Assembly: GCA_009823395.1 (NCBI GenBank)
Contig: CM020515.1
Span: 14,608,489-14,672,488 of the forward strand
DNA from: Thamnaconus septentrionalis
Taxonomy: Eukaryota; Chordata; Actinopteri; Tetraodontiformes; Monacanthidae
Length of the DNA: 64,000 nt
Direction: 5' to 3'
A model generated the notes under the pieces. That model searched no databases. It saw only the letters and a list, made by a program, of their open reading frames with translations, and had not been told where the DNA came from. Each line of letters starts with the position of its first letter. Positions within the stretch are counted from its first letter, which is position 1. Shown here piece by piece: positions 13,901-27,908 of the stretch. A program made the translations under genes and the position numbers.

Positions 13901-15272
13901 AGCCGGAGTGTCTCTACCAGCAGAGCAGCTGCCATGAACTCTTCTGCCCAACTCAAAAGTTTTCTACTGCTTGCAGAGAATTAGAATGGTACTATTATTT
14001 CCCTGGCTACAAAAGACACATTTCCATCATCGTTATTCAGGTTTGGACCAAGAATTACTCACTTCCTGGTAGGCAGATAAGATCAAGTTTTTTGTTTTTT
14101 TTTTCCTTTTTTGTGCATGCTCAGTGAATTTGCATCTACAAGGCTGAACCTCTGATTGCCTGTAGAGATTTCCTTTCCTTACGTGCTGGGCTTTGGATTA
14201 AATATTTTATTTTGGAGTCCAAGAGACGAATGAGAAGCTGCACTGCATGGACTAGGATTCCGCAGAGCTCTCTGTGATGCAGGTGGAGATCAAGCTGAGG
14301 AGGGGTGGCACATTCAGTCCCTCCAGGCACAAGTAATGAAATATCAGGCCTCTTAAAGGCTTGTTCTGCCTTCAGGGTGATTAGCTAAGGTCCATTTAAA
14401 GTTTACATTAGGGCCAGAATCCTAATAATCCCCGGTCTAATTCCGTTACTGTGGGCTTTGCTGTTTTTTAATATATAGTCCTCGGCTTTTTTAATTATCT
14501 CCATGTCATGTTTCACTTCCTTGGCACCGACAGTGAGAGGAAAAAAAGACAACCCTGCTCCCAGCCAGCCCAAATCCCATCTGTGCGTTCATTCACACAT
14601 GCACAATTTGCACGAAGCCATACGCAGTATGGCAAGTAGCGGTGGGGGGTGGGGGAGAAAAAATATCAAACTGATGCGTACCCTCGTGAGCATGCAAGCA
14701 AGCAATTGCATGCGCAATAAGAGAGAATATATGCAAATCAGCGGATGCGGAGAGTTTATGCACGGTAGAAAAATCTGAGGAACATGAGTCTCGCACGTGC
14801 GGCAGCCGCCGACGTCGTGTGTCGAGTATTAATCCGCACGCGCGGACGACGGAAAAGGGGAAATGTTTAACACAACTTTTAAATCCTCAGCTCACAATCA
14901 CTGGCACGGGAAGAAACCGAAAGGGCCGGCGCTTTGTAACACATCCAGGCGCATATGTCGACGATACACGCATGAGCCAGCGCGCATGGACGTCGCCCGA
15001 TGTAAAGACTGTTTTCAGCTCCCGCCGTTCCCCAGTGACGTATCAATAATCACTGTCACAGGCTCAGAAGGAAGGTGTTTCTTTCAGATGGGGGGCGGGG
15101 GAGGGGGAGATGAAGGCAGAGCTGTGGTGGTAATTATGCAGCCGTGATGGCGTCGGTGCCTGGCAAGAGCCTAATGAGCTTACTGAAGTCGACCATTGAG
15201 AATTGATTCCCGCGGAAGGGGGGGGAGGCAGTTGTGCATGTTGGAGAAGGCCAACAGAGGTGGGCCTGTCTC

Positions 15273-15293
15273 TGTTGTTGTTGTTGTTGTTGT
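15273..15293. repeat. (TTG)n microsatellite
   Basis: About six to seven TTG units. Confidence 0.85.
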
Positions 15294-18200
15294 CATGCAC
15301 TCTTTTGACAAGGGAAGCGCCACACACCGATATTCCCCGCGAGTCGTTAATAATAATAACGGAGGGAATAAATAATAAAACCTCACAGGCTTCAGATCAG
15401 GATATTCAGCCTGTCGCCGTCACCTGCAGGGGGAAGGAAGCCGTCTGATCTCGCGTGTGTGACTGTGTGACAACAAACCAACGCGGTCACTGTGCAACAC
15501 ACACACACTTTTGTTTTTCAGTATGCCCAGGCCGCGCAATTCTCTTTCTGTCTTTTTAAAGTTATTTATCCCCCCCGAAAACAGTCTGGCCTGATCCACA
15601 AGTACGGCGATCCAGCTCCATTTCGACACATCTGCCAGGCACAAACAAAGCTTTCAGACTCAATTTTCACACATACTTCACTCAATAAGTGCTCTCCCTT
15701 TTCTCTCTCGCTCTCTCGGGTTTTCAAACTTTCCTCTATTACCAGCCATTTCGCTCTCTCTCTCTCCCTCTCTCTCCTTCTCACTCTCTCTCTCTCTTTT
15801 TGGCCTCCCGCTTGTCTTGTCTCATTAGCATCCTCGCCACCAATGTTTATCCAATCCACTTACAATTAGAGCAATGGAAACAAAAATATTTATTTTAATT
15901 AAGAAATTAAGTTATGAAGGGACCGACTGTGAGTAGCACTGACCATATGGACACCAGCAATACAATTCTGGCAAGTGGGCTGGTAGCAGATGCCACGGAC
16001 CAGTTTATTTTCCCAAGAAGCAGCGATTCAAAGTGATTCGAGTCTATTCTTTGTAGGAATTAGCTTCATTTTTGAGAGACTGTGTTTGAGCAGGACTGTT
16101 CACTTAAAAATGCTCTTTCGTGTACTAATGGGACATAATCTTTACGAGCCTGAAAATAGCTGTCTAACCAAACCGACTTTATTTTCTCCTCTTGAGCCAA
16201 TACAGGCATTTAATATTGGTTATTTATTTGTATATCGAGCTCTGTAATAGTTGCTAAACTACCAATGCTTATAAATTAATCCCGGGTGACGTTTTTTAAG
16301 GGGTTAATGTGGAGCTTAAGAAGTATTTTGAGGCTTTATGGGAGGCTTTGCTGCGCTAAAATCACATCCGCTCAACTATCTTTCTGCCCCACATTGCTCT
16401 TTGCCTGCATCTTGGAAATTTCCAAACATGCACGGCAGCAAAAAATAGCTCAGTGTGTGTGTGTGCGTGTATGTGCGTGTGTGTGCATGCTCGGAGAGTG
16501 CATGTGCCTGTGTGTATGTGTATGTGTATGTGTAAAGAAGGGAGGGCTATGTTTTGTGCACATAATCTGCCCATCTGCCATGAACAGACAATACACTTCC
16601 TCAAATTTTTTTTATCATATTCAGCATCCAAGGGATGGTACTGACCATGTGGTGCTAAGACCAAACACCCGCAGCCAAACATGCATGCTGTCTAATGAGT
16701 AAAGCTGAGGAAACTTTTGCAAAGATTTTCTCTTTTTTTCAGAATACGTTCCCCAGTTAGGGTATTACGACATCTTTACAAAGCATTAAGCAACGTCTTT
16801 ACAATATGACCGTAATATATCCACAGAGGGGTCATATAGTTTCTAATCAATAAATAAAAGTCACTGATAATGCACCAGACGCCTCATCCTGACATGCCAA
16901 CGTGCATAGGGCAGTTACAAAGGCCAAAAAATTCTGCACAGTGGCCTCAGTCCAGAAGAGCAAAAGACAAACAGTGAGTGGTGTTGCTGCTGCAGCGCTC
17001 TGTGACTTGCAACAAGATGTATTACAGTTTCATGGGCTATTTCTGTTCAGTGTCTAGACCAATTAGCCTTTTTTAAAATATACGACTTCATTGTTTGTTT
17101 CAGGTACTTGACTGCGGAGCGGGGAAGCCAGTTGGGGAATGGGAGGGGCAGAGGCGGGAGGAGAGGGGGCTTCCAAAAGTGCTGCTGCAATTCCAGAGGC
17201 TTGCCAATAGAGGTCGATAGAGGTCACAGATTACTTAACAGACCTTTAAATCAGCCTGCTGCTGGCAAGCGGGGGACAGCATTTATCATAATATTGAGCA
17301 GCTTCCTCAGTTTCCAGCGACCGCACCTTCATTCTGCAAACTCGGCCGGTGGTTTCAGAGCCAGACTAAAGTGACGACAAAGTTACCGCCAGGACTTCAG
17401 GCGCAGTCGTGTCGCACGTCGTTATTTCATGTGAGACGAGCAGCGTCGGGAACACTCGAGGGCGGCGGCCAGCGGGGAAGCGTGTGCAGAGTCGAGTTTA
17501 CGCTTTAGCGCGCACGGAGCCACAGAGGCGTGTTGCTATAGAAGCGAGGGCAGGTTTTTTACAAAGGGACATAACACACCTACACACTAAAGAACTGTTC
17601 ACTTAATGTGCTCCAGAGGGACCGGCTCGCTGCAGCACTCTCTCTATTCATCCCTTCCCTCCCCTGCCTTTCAATTATCATCTGCCTCACTCTGTTCCCT
17701 CCATCCATCCATCCCTCCATCCCCGCTCTCGTCACAGGGATGCAGGTACCGTAGGTGTCTTAACCAGCGCAGCCAAAACACTCCCCTGCGGCCTTTTAGT
17801 TTTGGAATATTTCATACCTTTGGCTTTTGTTTTCGGAGCACTCAACGCAGTTTTAACTCTTGTTTCATTACACTGCTCGCCGAAGATCAGCTGTTGGCGC
17901 AACAAAGCGTCCTTGTCGTGTACGTGCTCGCCGAGTGTACTGTACACCCCCGCCCTCTGCGTTATTGCGTTGCGCAACGGCAAGACAAAACAGCAGCGAC
18001 GCGTTCACGCCCACGTGCTGCGTCTGCCCTCACGGATGAACCTCCTGACTTCCGCTCTGACGGCGCCGACTGTGACAAACTGGGCCGCCCCTGATTTCAA
18101 ACCTCAGTCGCGCCGATTAAACGGTCAAACGGAAATCAGAAAGCTTGACCGGCCGCTGAGGTTTGCGGTGTGTGTGTGCGTTTCCACCAGGGCCAAAATA

Positions 18201-18466
18201 TTCATGACGACCAGAGTGATTAGAAGTAGGGAGAGCCGGCCCTAAATATTAATCATACATAAGAAAGGACACAGAGGGGGAAACTATTTATATTCCGGTG
18301 GCGTTCCGCCGGCTGGAAGAAGACAAAAGTATACCGATCAAATGAAAACGTACTTGAAAATACAATTAAACCTCGGTCCTGACTTAATTAGGTTGCCTGT
18401 AGATACCGTCGGGTTTCATTAGGGATTTCGCTGAATTGCTCTTTAGCCTTGGCCAATTGAAGGCAC

Positions 18467-18505
18467 GCATTTCAACCTGCGGCCTTTGTCCGCAGGTTAA
18501 AATGC
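18467..18505. other. 16-bp inverted repeat (hairpin)
   Basis: Arms 18467-18482 and 18490-18505 are reverse complements at 15 of 16 positions, separated by a 7-base loop (18483-18489). The arms contain AACCTGCGG and its complement. No gene is adjacent. The stem is too short for a canonical microRNA precursor. It could be a terminator-like RNA hairpin, a protein-binding dyad or chance. Confidence 0.6.
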
Positions 18506-19013
18506 TATTCATGAACCATTTCACTTCTACTTTTATAGAACCACTTTTGCCCCCTCAGGTTTTTTTCCTCTTTCTCTTTCCCTCTTCGCTTCTGAGTTTT
18601 TTTCAGTTTCAATTCTGGCCTTCCACTTTTTTTTTGATCAGGCAGTAAAATGGGGACAAGTGGGAGAGAGAGGGGAAAAAAACAATGAGGTCTGGGATGT
18701 GTACACCCCTACTGAGGGAAAAGGATCCAAACATTTCCTGGCATACATCATGGATTCCTGAGGGAGCAGCGTGATTAAGACCTGAATGAGACTAAGAGGT
18801 TGTGGGCTGCAGTCAATCTCTTGCGGGTCTCTGGGTCCCTCATTACTTATTGATTGGTCACCTGGAGCAGCGGCGCCACTCTGTAAAGTGCACCGTATAA
18901 TTACACGGTGAAAACATCATATTTTCAACAAACATAAAAAAAAAATATGCCAATTTCCTAAACAGTAAAAAAACAAAAACCCACTGGCTACACCTGGGCT
19001 CCAGAGATTTCCT

Positions 19014-19014
<1 letters not shown>

Positions 19015-19073
<59 letters not shown>
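19015..19073. repeat. (GA)n microsatellite
   Basis: An uninterrupted GA run of about 58 bases. It encodes the spurious Leu-Ser repeat seen on the minus strand. Confidence 0.97.
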
Positions 19074-19076
<3 letters not shown>

Positions 19077-22000
19077 GTACTGTAAAAATTTTGAATAAAT
19101 TAGGTCTGGAAAAAAAGTAACTGCTCGACTGTCACAGCGGGCGCTATCACATTGCGTCTTCTTCCTTGGAGCCATTTTTATTTCCATTTTTTTTTCCATC
19201 TGTGTTGTACAAAGTGTTTTGTTGTCTCTTTCTGTGGTTTTGTTATGCAGATACATCTTCCTGAGGATATCTTTGAAGTTGGAAGACAATGACTAAAGGA
19301 ACGACTTGCTCCTGCCGTCTACAAAAAATAAACTATTTTCTCATTAGAAATTAATCAAGAACAAATCAGGTACTTAGTTTATATCAGCCACTGATTCGCT
19401 TAGTAATTAAAAATGGTTCATCGCCGTAATTAATGTTCTTAACACTGGCCTTTTTCAATCAAGGAGCCCTTTAGTTCTAAGTACAACAAGGTCACAACAG
19501 ATTTTAATGGTCACATAAGTGGGATATCAAAAAAGGAAGGAGCGGATGGTAATTTGGGTGAGAAAATCTACATTTAATTCAATTTTAATGCGCAGAAACC
19601 TCTGGTGGATTTCATCACTTTGCATTTTGAGAGAATTTTTATGAGAGGTGAGTCATATCCATTATTAATGATCGTCGTGTGCAGCTACAATACATCACCT
19701 GTGCCCTTAACATTGCTAATTACGCATTCTCGGGCCATAAGTAAGCAGGACAAATGAAGTGTCTGCTTTTTGCATTGCTTCATACTAATTGCCTCTGCAT
19801 GCCAGATGTTAATTAGTCTCCTATCCATATGGTTGGTTTTAATGTATCACAAATGTGTGTTTTTGCATCAAGATGTGGTCTAATATGACTGCAGTTCTTG
19901 TCAGATACATTTCAGATTAAACAAATTGTTTGAACCAAACCCATGAAAGATGGTGTCCACATAAAAATCGGGCCTCAAATTCAGATTCGTAACAATTCAA
20001 TTATGCTACCGAGGTCATAATAGACTCTCACCTTTATAGGCTGCCTCTAGTGGCCCAGGAACACCAGCAGGCGACAAACTCCCAGACAGAAATCTTTAAG
20101 AGAACACAACCTGCAGAGAAAGAGGTCAACCGTGTTAACGGGTTCCTCCGAGGAGGGAACGGATCCTGACTCCCCCCTCCGCCCCAGGGCGGTGACTGTT
20201 GCAACAGACAGGAATCACGTTGCTGCTGCCTCTCAACTGTTTGTTAGGCAGATCATGCAAATACGGGAGAAGTTGAGGGTCAATTTGAGGTTGAAAAGCA
20301 CCTCATGGTGCTGCACTTAAAATGACGCTTTTTTTTTGTCCTTCCACCTTGACCCCATTGATCAAAATTCATGAATAACTCAACCGGCCGGGTTCGTCTA
20401 TCATTTATTTATGTCTTATTTCCCACACGTACTGCAGCACGTTTGTGTCGTGGCGATCTTGGCCAGACAGCGAATACAAACAAAACTTTCCCATAGTTCT
20501 GCACCGTTTCAGGTAAAGACTGACGCAGTGATGCAACGTTATGCACAGAATTACAATGCAAGTACAAATACGGCTTTGCAAGCCAAATTCTCGCTCGCCA
20601 GGCACAACAACATAACATTGCGGGCCATTTACCATAGTGTGTTGCTGACTATCCCTGAGCAACATCCATTGCAATAAATAAAACATTTGTCTGGTTCAGA
20701 GGCTGCAGAATATTTATTCTATAGCTCAGCATGTGCAGCCACAGGGTTTAGGATAAATAGCGGCTGCTTGACACGAGAGCCGAGCAGAGGTAAAATAATT
20801 AGAATCAATACAAAAGCAACACACTTTAATGGTTTTTGAGGTGATAATAACCGTGTTTCGTCTTTCCGACTCCATACCTTTCCCCAGATATATTGCAATT
20901 TATTCTCTGCAGTCAGACTGGATGATGGAAACCGAGCTGGCTGAATGGAGCCTGTCGGGGAGAATCAGGACACCTCTTATAGGTGATTTTCTCTCATGGT
21001 TCATCTCCAAGTCTGAGCCACTTTTACCAACCAGCACTCTAATTAAATATTGTCCAGAGCGCGACATCTGGGATACATGGATAAAAAAAAGCCCTGGTAA
21101 TTATTTTCAGCATGCAGTCATCTGAAAAAGATATTATGAATCAGGAAGCATGATCCTATTAACGTGTGTTTGAGCTTAGAAATGTGTTTCATTGAGCCAA
21201 CTCCCATATCTGGTATTCTACAGCCTGAAACCAACCCGGAGATTACGTAACGTGAATGCTGCTTAATGTATAGTATTCATAGTGCAGCTGCGTCACTATA
21301 TCTGTCTATTAGTTGTTTTTTGCTTCTTTTGAGTCCACAGAAGTGTAACAGTAGCTGCTCGCAGGGTTTAGGGCCGCCTGTTAATCCCCCGCCTGTGTGG
21401 TTATGAAGGTAAAACACATTTCTGTGCTCATGCTCTGTAGCATGGCGCTCTGGTTTGTGGCTTAAGCTTCAGGCAACAGGGGAAGAGAAGATTTAGCCTT
21501 TTTTTTTTCTTAAGAGAATTTTTTTTTTATGTTGTGCTGTTAGGCGCGTGTATTTTGGGGATTAGTGGCTTAATCGACCTTGTAATGGGGAGATCAGAGT
21601 GGCATGCAGGCATGGAGAGGAGTGCACGCATGCGCGTGCACACACTGATGCGCACGCACATTCATATTTAGGCAATCGCTTAAACTGCACAAATATGCGC
21701 TTCTATATACGTTCGCAAAAAAAAACTGGCTCCAGTTGTCGCAAGTCTCTCTTTATTTTATAGCCAATCATGCTGACTGGAGCCAACCGCGGTCTTCTCT
21801 TTCACCCACATACACACACAAAGCGCACAACCAATAACCCCTCACACATACAGTACATACACTCCAGCACTAATAACCTCATACTTCTCCCAAACAGCCG
21901 GAAAGTGTACATTAACAGCGCCCAGCGTTGAAGGGAACATTGGACACCTCATCACTGGATTCTACCCACAGCTGCCTCTCTAATATGCTGCAGCTCTGCG

Positions 22001-22585
22001 GGTACATTGCACTCCAGGCCGAGGGCTCTCCGGGGGGTCAGTGTATTGTCTCAGTGAACAATGACCACTCTGGCTGCTAATGCTTCTGCGGACACGCGAG
22101 GTCAGTGCTGTAAGTCACCCGCACCGGCTATGAATTTTATACACGACACGTCCATCTCGCTCTTTCTTTCACTCCTCCTTTCCCCTACATGGGTTTGTTT
22201 TGCCAGGCCCGGGGCCCGGGTCACTCCCCTCACATGCTGGCGGACAGGATGGGAGCTACGTAAACGGGGTATACGGGAATAATGGGTGCGCGTGTTATCT
22301 CATATCCGCGGCAGTCATGGAATCCAGTGCGGAGCCGCTGATAAGATGAGCAAACAGTTGGGATCATTAGAGCAAAGACATTGTGTAATCACCCCTCTAA
22401 TCTCCCCCTAATCCCAACATCTCCACCAGCCAGAGGCTCCCAACGATGCAGGGCCCGTACACTATAGCCCAATAGCCAGGCACACAAACACTCACGCACA
22501 ACTCACAGAACCCACGCTTGAAGCCACTCGGGCAACATAAACTCTCACACAGGACAAAAACACATGCAAACAGTTCGTTTTAGCG

Positions 22586-22588
<3 letters not shown>

Positions 22589-22624
<36 letters not shown>
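22589..22624. repeat. (CA)n microsatellite
   Basis: A clean CA run of about 36 bases. Confidence 0.93.
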
Positions 22625-22626
<2 letters not shown>

Positions 22627-23854
22627 ATACACATAACCAGCAGCTCTCTCCACACTCCACTTTTTTTTTGTTTCTAAACTAATAACAGGCTGTGTGCACA
22701 TGGCCGGCCCACAGGAAAAAATCAATAATCTCTCAGACCAAATCAAGATTTCTTTTATCCGTCTATTTATTCTCTTTGGCTCTCCCCCCATTGTTTTGTT
22801 TCCTCTCTCGCTGGCCCTCTCTCTCCGCTCAATCGACATTGGCAGCTTCTTGATCTCTGCGGAAGTCCTTGGAGCTCCAGTCACTCCGCTGGCAGATCCA
22901 CGGCAGAACTCACCCTCTGAAGTTGATTGATTGAAATAATAAAATATGTTCCCAGAGTGCTCGCCGTGTCTCCCTGATCCAAACCTTTGCCCTGGTCCAG
23001 TCCATCCTCAGTTCCTCTCTGTGTAACGAAGCCAACCCTCTCTCTTCCAGCCTTCCACTTGTGTACAAAAGGCGGAACTGGATCAGGTTCAGCTCTCTTA
23101 TCGCCCCGAGACAAAGAGTCCAGCCTCATGCGATAAGCCAGGACTGAAGCCTGCAGGAGGTGGTAAGAGTACAACTGGTTATTCTATATGGACACAGTAA
23201 ACAAATCGACAGAGGAAAACCAGATGGGAAAGCAGGACGAGAGGGAGGTTGGAGCGTTCAGTTCAGTCGTACTGGTGTCTTTTCATCAGTCATGGGGAGG
23301 ACAAATAGGACACCTCTGATCTGTGACAGGTGCACATGGAGGGAAAAAAGAGGATGAGTTGGAAAAGGTGGACAAGGAAAGTGAAAGTTTTGAAGAGTTT
23401 AGAAGGTCTTGCTGTGGCTACCAGCAGGGAGGGGCGTGTTCAGACTCCAAGGAGAGACAAACATGAACAAGGCAGGTCTCATGCTGCATTTATTTTTTCT
23501 AAACCTTTGAGCCATCAAGACACACCAGCAATGTCCAAATAAAGGCTGTTTGAAATCAGTTACATTGAGACTTGCAACTGGTGAGATGAAGACATGAAGG
23601 TGGAAAGAATGTAAAAAGGTGTCAAACAAGGGGTAAAGGATGATGCATTTGAGGTATTTTTCATCCTACATTTGTACCCTTTATTTAGCCTCTGCAATAT
23701 GTTTTATTTATTTGAAGTTAGCGGCTTAATGAGATCCCTGCGGTACCATAATGGCGATGAATGAGTAAAAGAGAGATGGAAATGAAAGAAACAGGCAACA
23801 AAAATATCGGGGAAAAGGAGAAGAGTGATAAAGGCAAGCAAACAAACAGGAGGA

Positions 23855-23920
23855 GGAGAAGAAGAAGAAGAAGAAGAAGAAGAAGAAGAAGAAGAAGAAG
23901 AAGAAGAAGAAGAAGAAGAA
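23855..23920. repeat. (GAA)n microsatellite
   Basis: About 21 GAA triplets without interruption. It is the second long GAA tract in the window. It gives poly-Arg, poly-Glu, poly-Ser and poly-Phe frames that are not genes. Confidence 0.96.
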
Positions 23921-24685
23921 GGGCTCTGGATCAGAACAATTGAGGCAGTGCACAGTTGGCAAAGGGAAAGAGGAGGAATAACACCACCATCATGCACCCA
24001 GCTCGGCGTACGACGCATTAAAGCTTCTTTTGCAAAAGCGCTCGCACACAACAATTTCATTTTCTTGTGTTGCACCTGTTCTGACAGATATACATCCAGG
24101 CTCCAGCAGGAAGACAAAGGCACGCTCATCCGAGCTCAAATGAGATTGAAGCCCAGTGCAGATTGCGCACCTCAACCCTGGCTGGGAGAGATTGGCCAGA
24201 GAGCCGCGGCACCCGGCCAGCTCTTTGTGCCGAGCAAAGGAATGGAAAACAGATGCCACATAAAATGCCCTGGCATGGCTGCTGTATATTGATTCATTTG
24301 CTGTATTTTTTTCCCCCTCTTTAAACAAGGCCGCTTTATTACTTAGCTAAATATGCTGTACGGTTGCATGAGCATGCACACACTGCCGAGTGTGCACACA
24401 CAGCCGTTCCCCCCTGTGTTGCTTTGTCTTTCTGCTGCAAAAAAATATATAAAAAATACTCACGTTGACTCAACAGCCTTCCCGCTGTGAAATGGAGTCG
24501 GTGCACGACTCTGCAAGAAAACTACAGAAAGTATGCGTGCTGAGAACTCTGAGGTTTATCTCACCTTCTCCTCCTGTACACCCTGTTGCTTTCTACTGCA
24601 GCGAATGGAAACCCTTAGGGGAAAACCTCTCAGGCTTTTTATGTGTGTTTTTTTTTTCCGAAGACCTGGTTAATATCTCAATATC

Positions 24686-24690
<5 letters not shown>

Positions 24691-24717
<27 letters not shown>
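24691..24717. repeat. 27-base A run
   Basis: A homopolymer of 27 A. It could be the tail of an old retroposed sequence, but no element body is recognisable to its left. Confidence 0.9.
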
Positions 24718-25398
24718 GCAATAATGCTCCGAGCTCAGCTCGGCAACCTTTGAATATCTGAAGTATAGCGAGAAAGGTGAGAAGAGAAATAAGCTCAACA
24801 TTCAACAGAGTGACTCATATCTATTGTTTCCCCTATTTTTTACATTTGTTAGATAACAAAGAACTAAAGTCGCAGATGTTGGATTTTAGCGTTGCAACTT
24901 TTTTTTTTAGTTGTACTTTGTAATTAAAACCTGCATGATCCCCTGACTAATTACTTTTATTATCACAAGCGCTTTAGAAATTTATTTGGCTTTTTATACT
25001 GAGTTGCGCCCCCTCTTATCGCCAGCCTCCTCCACTCTGCCGCCTTTTATTCATTCAGAGCGATAGGCTTGTTCCCCTCAGCATCACCAAGGTTGATAGC
25101 TGTCTCGTAAATGTCAAGCTCTCACTTTTCAAGAACATTGCCCGATGCTTGCCACCCCGCGTTGTTCGCAACTCTGCCGCGGTATATGAGTTAGAGGGGG
25201 TGCGGCTTTCATTCTGTTTTTTGGCAGGACGGCGGAAGAGGTAATAAAAAGGTGTGTGTGACGAATTGAGGCAAATGTGCGCGGAGGCGAGCTGGGCGGT
25301 GGGGGTGGGGATGCAAAGTGCGCTGTGGAGAAAATGCAGAGCTGAAGGGTTTTGGAAGAGCAGAATCAGCACTCATGCAAACACTCCAAGGAGCTTAC

Positions 25399-25399
<1 letters not shown>

Positions 25400-25433
<34 letters not shown>
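25400..25433. repeat. (CA)n microsatellite
   Basis: A CA run of about 34 bases. Confidence 0.93.
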
Positions 25434-25435
<2 letters not shown>

Positions 25436-27699
25436 GTACACACAGGCATCCAATGAGTGTTGCCGTTCGGTGTATCTTCCCTATCAGAATGTGACACTGG
25501 GCAGAGTCTGGCACCTCGGAACAGCGACTCCCTGTTGCACGGCGAGGCTATTACATGGTCTAGCAGAGCTCGACTAATAGCACGGAGCCGATCAGCCTCG
25601 TCCCACCACTCCCCTCCCTCAGATCGTCGCGTATCATAGGAATTTTGGACATTTCATCCGCCTCCTCACGCCATAGAATTCTTCCGGAACCTCCAATGCC
25701 GAGACAACGGGTAGCGGCGCACAAAAGCGCCTGTGTCGTATCCCCGCGACCTGCCGCGGCGACACTAGGCGCGTGCGCCCAATGAGACATAAATCAAACG
25801 TTGCCACTGGTCACTTGGCGAGCAGCCACACTGGCTGTTTTATTGTGCTTTGTTTTGGATGTTTGTTGCCGTTAATCTGTTTGAATAGCTGTGGGGGGCC
25901 CTTTCCAAAGCACTTTCCGCTGAATTTACTGTCTTGGTGGCTGAGCACACATCTGTCTTCTCCTCAAACAAAATTTACACCCAAATACGCAGCTCCAACC
26001 CAACACACATAAACACCTCCCGTCCCCAAGTCCCTGCTCGGTAATTGCGTGAGCACGCGTGTGCGGTCTCACATTGTGGAGTCGAGATGTTTTTTGCCAC
26101 CATTTGCGCGAATAGGATTTGCCACTGAATAGGTTTATCCTGGGATTTGTTGGGGGGGAGGGGTGTTTCAGTTTGTTCGTGGTGCTTTGCTCCTGATTGA
26201 ATCAATTCTATTGACTGACCTGAGCGATAAAGAGAAATGACACGTGGAAATCATGGTATTAAACAGCGAGGGCTTATTGACTCTCATAATGTTGCAATTG
26301 CACCAAGCTGAAATGTCTTCCTGATTAGCTTTTTAGATCACATGTGCCGTTACCATCCCTTTTAAAAGGGGTGAAGCCTTCTGTGGGGGCAAAATGAACC
26401 TGCAAAAAAACAAATTAGGGAACGGAAGGCGACGCCGCTCCCTTTTCTTTCTCCGACAACTGTTGTTGCTCCTCTCTTTTCACAGCCACAAACGGCGCGA
26501 TGATTTGGCAGGCGTCTGCGGCATGAAAAACACACACACACACACACGTAGATGTTTTACAGCACACTGCAGCTGTTTCATATGTAAATGCTGGTATCAG
26601 GCGATGCACCTTTTCTTTTTCCAGGACGGCAAAAGATTGCTTTAGAGGGGGGGTGGAGGAGGGAGAAACAACCACTGTGTGTGTGAACTGCAAGATGTCC
26701 TTTGGGAGACCAGAATGAAAACCATCAGAGGAGCCACAAGCACCAGACTGTATGGCTTTATTGCGAGCAGCGGTGCGCCGACTGCCGAGTGTGTTTACAT
26801 CCAGGGAAGGAGCAATTTACACGAGACACACTCTCGTGATGTCTGTCGCTCCGGCTCCTCTTGTCAGTCTTTCCTCCACGTCTCTCTCGCGCTGACATAC
26901 ACACACACACCCCTGTCAGGACCCCCTCCTCCTCCCACTCCCCCCACCCCCATTTTTTTCCCCTCCATCAGCTCCGTGACACCCAGCAGTGGTCCGTGAC
27001 ATTAGAGAAAAAACATAGAGCAAGAGGGAGGGAGGGAAGGCGAAAGGGGAAAGGGGTAGGCGGAAGGAAGGGGCATAACAGGGAAAAGAGGTATAGAAAG
27101 CGTGGAAGGCAGGAGGGAGTTATTTAAAGAAAGGGGTTAGGGAGGTGCAAAAAAAAGATGGAGAGGGAGCAAGTGGCAGCGTGAGAAGTAAGTGAGGGGC
27201 ATGTGAGTGATTTCCTCAATGCCACGAGGCAACATGGGGGCTGGCTGCAGCCACGGGTGAAGGAGCGGTGAAGCAAGCTTGATGGCCTACACATCAGATG
27301 AGAGGAACCAGCCAGTCCCCTTGAAAGAAAGGGCTCAATAATTCAAAGGAGGGGGGCGGTAGGGGAGGGTGGGGGGTGAGAAAAAAAGTGAACGTGAAGG
27401 GGGGGCACGATTCAGGAGCTGCCGGGCTGACAGGTGTTTAGAATATACCCTGAGTTGGACGTCTGAAGGACAAAAAGGGCGGAGTGTTCACTGCTCACAG
27501 GTCACAAATTATCAATCAGGCCCCGAGCTGCTGCAGCTGCTGCTGTTGCTGGTGGTGCTGTTGCTGCCACTGCTGCACGCAGACATCACGACAGCAGTCC
27601 CAGGAGCCACAATGCCAGTGTTTGCGGCCCGGAAGGCAAAATTTTCGTGACATAGTTGCAGTGCATCAAAAAACTGTTGCGCTTTGTTTCCAGGTAAGC

Positions 27700-27742
27700 T
27701 CTCTCTCCCTCCCTCCCTCCCTCTCTCTCTCTCTCTCTCCCT
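27700..27742. repeat. (CCCT)n/(CT)n tract
   Basis: A pyrimidine tract of CCCT units followed by CT units. Confidence 0.85.
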
Positions 27743-27881
27743 CGCTCTTGCTCTGCGTTTGGGGCGTCACTTTGGAACAATTCATTCACACTGGCGGCCA
27801 CAATCAGAGCTGCCACTGGCCCGCCGCGCACACACAGGGCAGAGGAATTATACTCTTATGAAAACCACAGGGATTCATTTG

Positions 27882-27908
27882 ACACACACACACACACACA
27901 CACACACA
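27882..27908. repeat. (CA)n microsatellite
   Basis: A CA run of about 26 bases. Confidence 0.9.

Larger units (their letters stand above)
10900..19014. other. Gene desert, central segment
   Basis: No supported coding exon. It contains A/T runs, CT-rich stretches (about 15747-15800), a TTG run (about 15273-15293) and GT-rich stretches (about 16454-16531). Perfect octamers lie at 14128-14135 and 14731-14738. A 16-bp hairpin lies at 18467-18505. Several TAAT-rich patches, for example about 14,340-14,500, have the look of regulatory DNA, but that cannot be settled without comparison to other fish. Confidence 0.5.

Noticed and set aside
18467..18505. Hairpin as a microRNA gene
   Set aside because: The stem has 16 pairs, while a precursor needs about 30 or more.
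23704..24292. Frames with long poly-Ser, poly-Phe, poly-Glu and poly-Arg
   Set aside because: They come entirely from the GAA microsatellite at 23855-23920.
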